This document shows positions 61,984 to 64,000 of a stretch of 64,000 nucleotides of DNA, piece by piece. Within the stretch, counting starts at the first letter, position 1; each line of letters starts with the position of its first letter. The notes below the pieces were generated by a model. That model searched no databases. It was given only the letters and a program-made list of their open reading frames with translations, and had not been told where the DNA came from. This DNA comes from Agelas oroides (Eukaryota > Porifera > Demospongiae > Agelasida > Agelasidae), in NCBI GenBank assembly GCA_949130485.1, contig OX422195.1, forward strand, positions 7,892,922 through 7,956,921. Reading direction: 5' to 3'. Both the position numbers and the translations under genes were made by a program.

Positions 61984-63640
61984 CAACAGAGAAGACGAGC
62001 ACCTCACTAAGTGCTGATACTCCTGCAAGTTTGATAACCTTCAAACACAAGGTATGTAAGTAATGACCACCATGATGTTATAGCCTAATCAGTAGAGGAA
62101 TGCAGTAATGGCTGCACGATTTAGTTCATCTTGGACTAATTAAATAGACAGAGAATTTAGAGTTTTGTTGCTACTGGAGATAACTTTTTATGAGTACAAT
62201 GGCTATAAATAGTCTTTCAGTGGCTTCTCAACTCAAGTTGGTAACAGATAACCTTCTTATAAGTTCATTGTGCAAGTATGAAATTTTATTAGTCTGCTAG
62301 AGCGAAAATTCAGACCAAATATTGGTCAGGTGCTCTTACCAACTAAGCTACAGAGCTCTGGCATTGAAGCAGAGGATATATTCATAGATACAGTTTGATT
62401 TAAGTCCTGGCTAGATCTCGGTCTTTATCAACAAATAACCAAACTTAGCTAGCTATGTTAACAAGCTAATTCTACATCAGGTACAGGACAGTTTCGGTTG
62501 ATGGAAGCTTGAGGCTATGCATATAATATTCATTATTGCATCTTTTCACAGACATTTTTCTTGTTGCAGCTTCTTCTACACTCCACAGCTCAGAGGGAAA
62601 ATGGATGACTGTCGACATGCAAGTCTCCCCTTACCATTATTTCAACAGCTAGCTGATTAGCTAGATACCATACTAGCTACAGCTAGGTTGTAATACCACC
62701 TGTAGAGTTAGGGAAGAAATGCTCATGTTGAATTTTGCAGCAGTTAAGCTAGTACCCTATGGAATGTACTAGGTCAGAACGTTTTAGCTTTTAATTAACC
62801 AACTAACAAGCTTAGCTACATAGTATACTTGAAGGTTCACTAGCAGAGCTTTGATAAGTCCAAGTTTGGAGTAAGTCAGCCATTCAGTTTGAATGTGAGT
62901 TTGGTCTTTTCACCATATGCTTGTGCTGAGAACCATGGTGCAGCGGAGTAATATGAAGTCAAACAGAACTCTGGTGGACTTCATAAAGAAATCATCTTTC
63001 GCAGTCTTTCAAATAGACTTAATCGCCTGTCTTTAAGCAAAAGTAACGGGCCTTACTTTTATATTTTGCAACGTTATACCCAGGTTCAACAGACTTCTGC
63101 TTGAAGATGTATGATCTGATCAATCAGTAGTACTTATCATGTTACCTTTTTATTATTTTCTGCATAGCCACCAAAAAATCCACTTCCCGGCACTGAACCA
63201 CCAATAGATTGTCCAGAACCACCAATAGATTGTCCAGAACCACCAATAGATTGTCCAGAACCACCGATAGATTCTCGAGATTGTCCTGAACCGGACCCAG
63301 ATAGTCCTGAACCGGATCCAGATAGTCCTGAACCGGACCCAGATAGTCCTGACTCTAGCTGAAGTAAGTATTACAGAATGTGTATGAGGATAATTCTTGT
63401 ATACTTTTTGTTTAATAATTGTGGGTAGCGGAATTAAGAATTGGTGATATGTCATAATCATATGGCCTAAAATCACATGAACACAGTAGAAGTGCTTTGC
63501 AGCAGCTGATAATGTCAGTAATGTTTTCTCTCTATCAGGCTACATCCATGACATGGCAGACTTTGAAGCAGTAGCTATAGTGTGCTTATTATACGCCTTG
63601 ACTGTAGAGGAGCATTAGTTTTATATGACTTTTTTTTTTA
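61975..63640 (+). CDS. Small repeat-peptide gene C (family not recognised; possibly impaired splicing)
   Basis: Exon 1 ends at 62051 (AACACAAG, donor GTATGT). Exon 2 begins at 62580 with ATG GAT GAC at 62601. The repeat exon is 63168-63363, and the last exon starts at 63539. The repeat exon is open for 64 codons to TGA (63360-63362) just before GTAAGT, with three EPPIDCP, one EPPIDSRDCP and three EPDPDSP units. Pro/Asp/Glu-rich, acidic, unlike the Lys-rich gene B. At the place where A and B have GAG|GTATGT, C reads GACTGTCGAC, so the start exon cannot join the repeat exon in frame by a normal donor. The repeat exon may use another start, or the gene may be damaged. Confidence 0.45.
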
Positions 63641-64000
63641 CATGTAACAGTGATGTGTTGCATTACTTTTGATATCTATATCATAGGGCTCCCATAGAAA
63701 AAAAATCAATTTTAAATCCATTACACATGAACTGAATAACTATCTGAGTTACATCAAAGCCATAAACAGCATTCTTGGACCTGAAAGCTAGGGATAATTA
63801 CTGAATGTTAAAAAAAATCTCTTCAAGTGACACTTCAAGCTCCATTCTGAAAACCAACGGTACTAATTAATTTCACCTTGTATGGAAATGCTTGCTTGGT
63901 TTATGGCTATGAAGAGAAACCATTTTATGTTACAATACATTTTCCCTATAATTAGAACGATAATTTGAAGTGACTTTTCACAATCTAATTTAGCAATTAG
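63641..64000. other. 3' flank
   Basis: AT-rich sequence after the last exon of small gene C. No further gene seen before the window ends. Confidence 0.4.

Overview
This is a 64 kb stretch of an invertebrate animal genome. Its genes are cut by many short introns with GT..AG borders. It carries single-copy animal housekeeping genes (ZNF330, TANGO6, POLDIP3, TRAF7, GTPBP3) and a PBC-class homeobox gene. The gaps and introns are full of short foldback transposons and microsatellites. Compact genes plus locally expanded Death-domain/TRAF genes would suit a sponge (Demospongiae), but that assignment is an inference; another early-branching marine invertebrate is possible.

Layout. 1-1198: two MITEs upstream of ZNF330 (+, 1199-3857). 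TANGO6 (-, 4231-10021) lies tail-to-tail with ZNF330 and head-to-head with an HMG-box gene resembling INO80-complex subunits (+, 10079-12358); only 57 bp separate the two start codons. POLDIP3/SKAR (-, 14145-19036) and TRAF7 (+, about 19586-30787) form another divergent pair. An intronless PBC/TALE homeobox gene (+, 31175-32023) converges with GTPBP3/MnmE (-, 32112-35731).

36-64 kb: the accessory part. Three paralogous minus-strand genes (35980-40209, 48023-51535, 55687-60168) each encode Death domain, an unnamed helical region, RING, TRAF zinc finger, coiled coil and MATH/TRAF-C. Upstream of each, on the plus strand, lies a member of a small gene family that I do not recognise (about 43790-45000, 52850-54215, 61975-63640). 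Each has a non-coding first exon and a repeat-peptide exon whose stop codon lies within 5 nt of a splice donor. Members A and B also splice a three-codon start exon in frame to the repeat exon. The peptide repeats differ completely between members (TKNEQG, TKKDTG, EPPIDCP/EPDPDSP). In contrast, a block of about 230 bp upstream of exon 1 is almost identical in all three. It contains an internal duplication with CCAAT-like boxes and is followed by an invariant TGCCACGTCATCATG box. This repeated pair of innate-immunity-type adaptor gene and fast-evolving small peptide gene is the best candidate here for an undescribed system.

Mobile DNA. At least two MITE families can be defined by several copies with target-site duplications: TAGYCTCGTNCCCAG termini with 9-bp TSDs, and CAAGAGCGCATAAG termini with 7-bp TSDs. 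Other elements include one that carries a 33-bp piece of a ZNF330 exon with its splice donor, and a tRNA-like foldback element with a 12-bp TSD. All coordinates and splice joins were read by eye; exon borders of the long genes may be off by a few bases and no RNA evidence was available.
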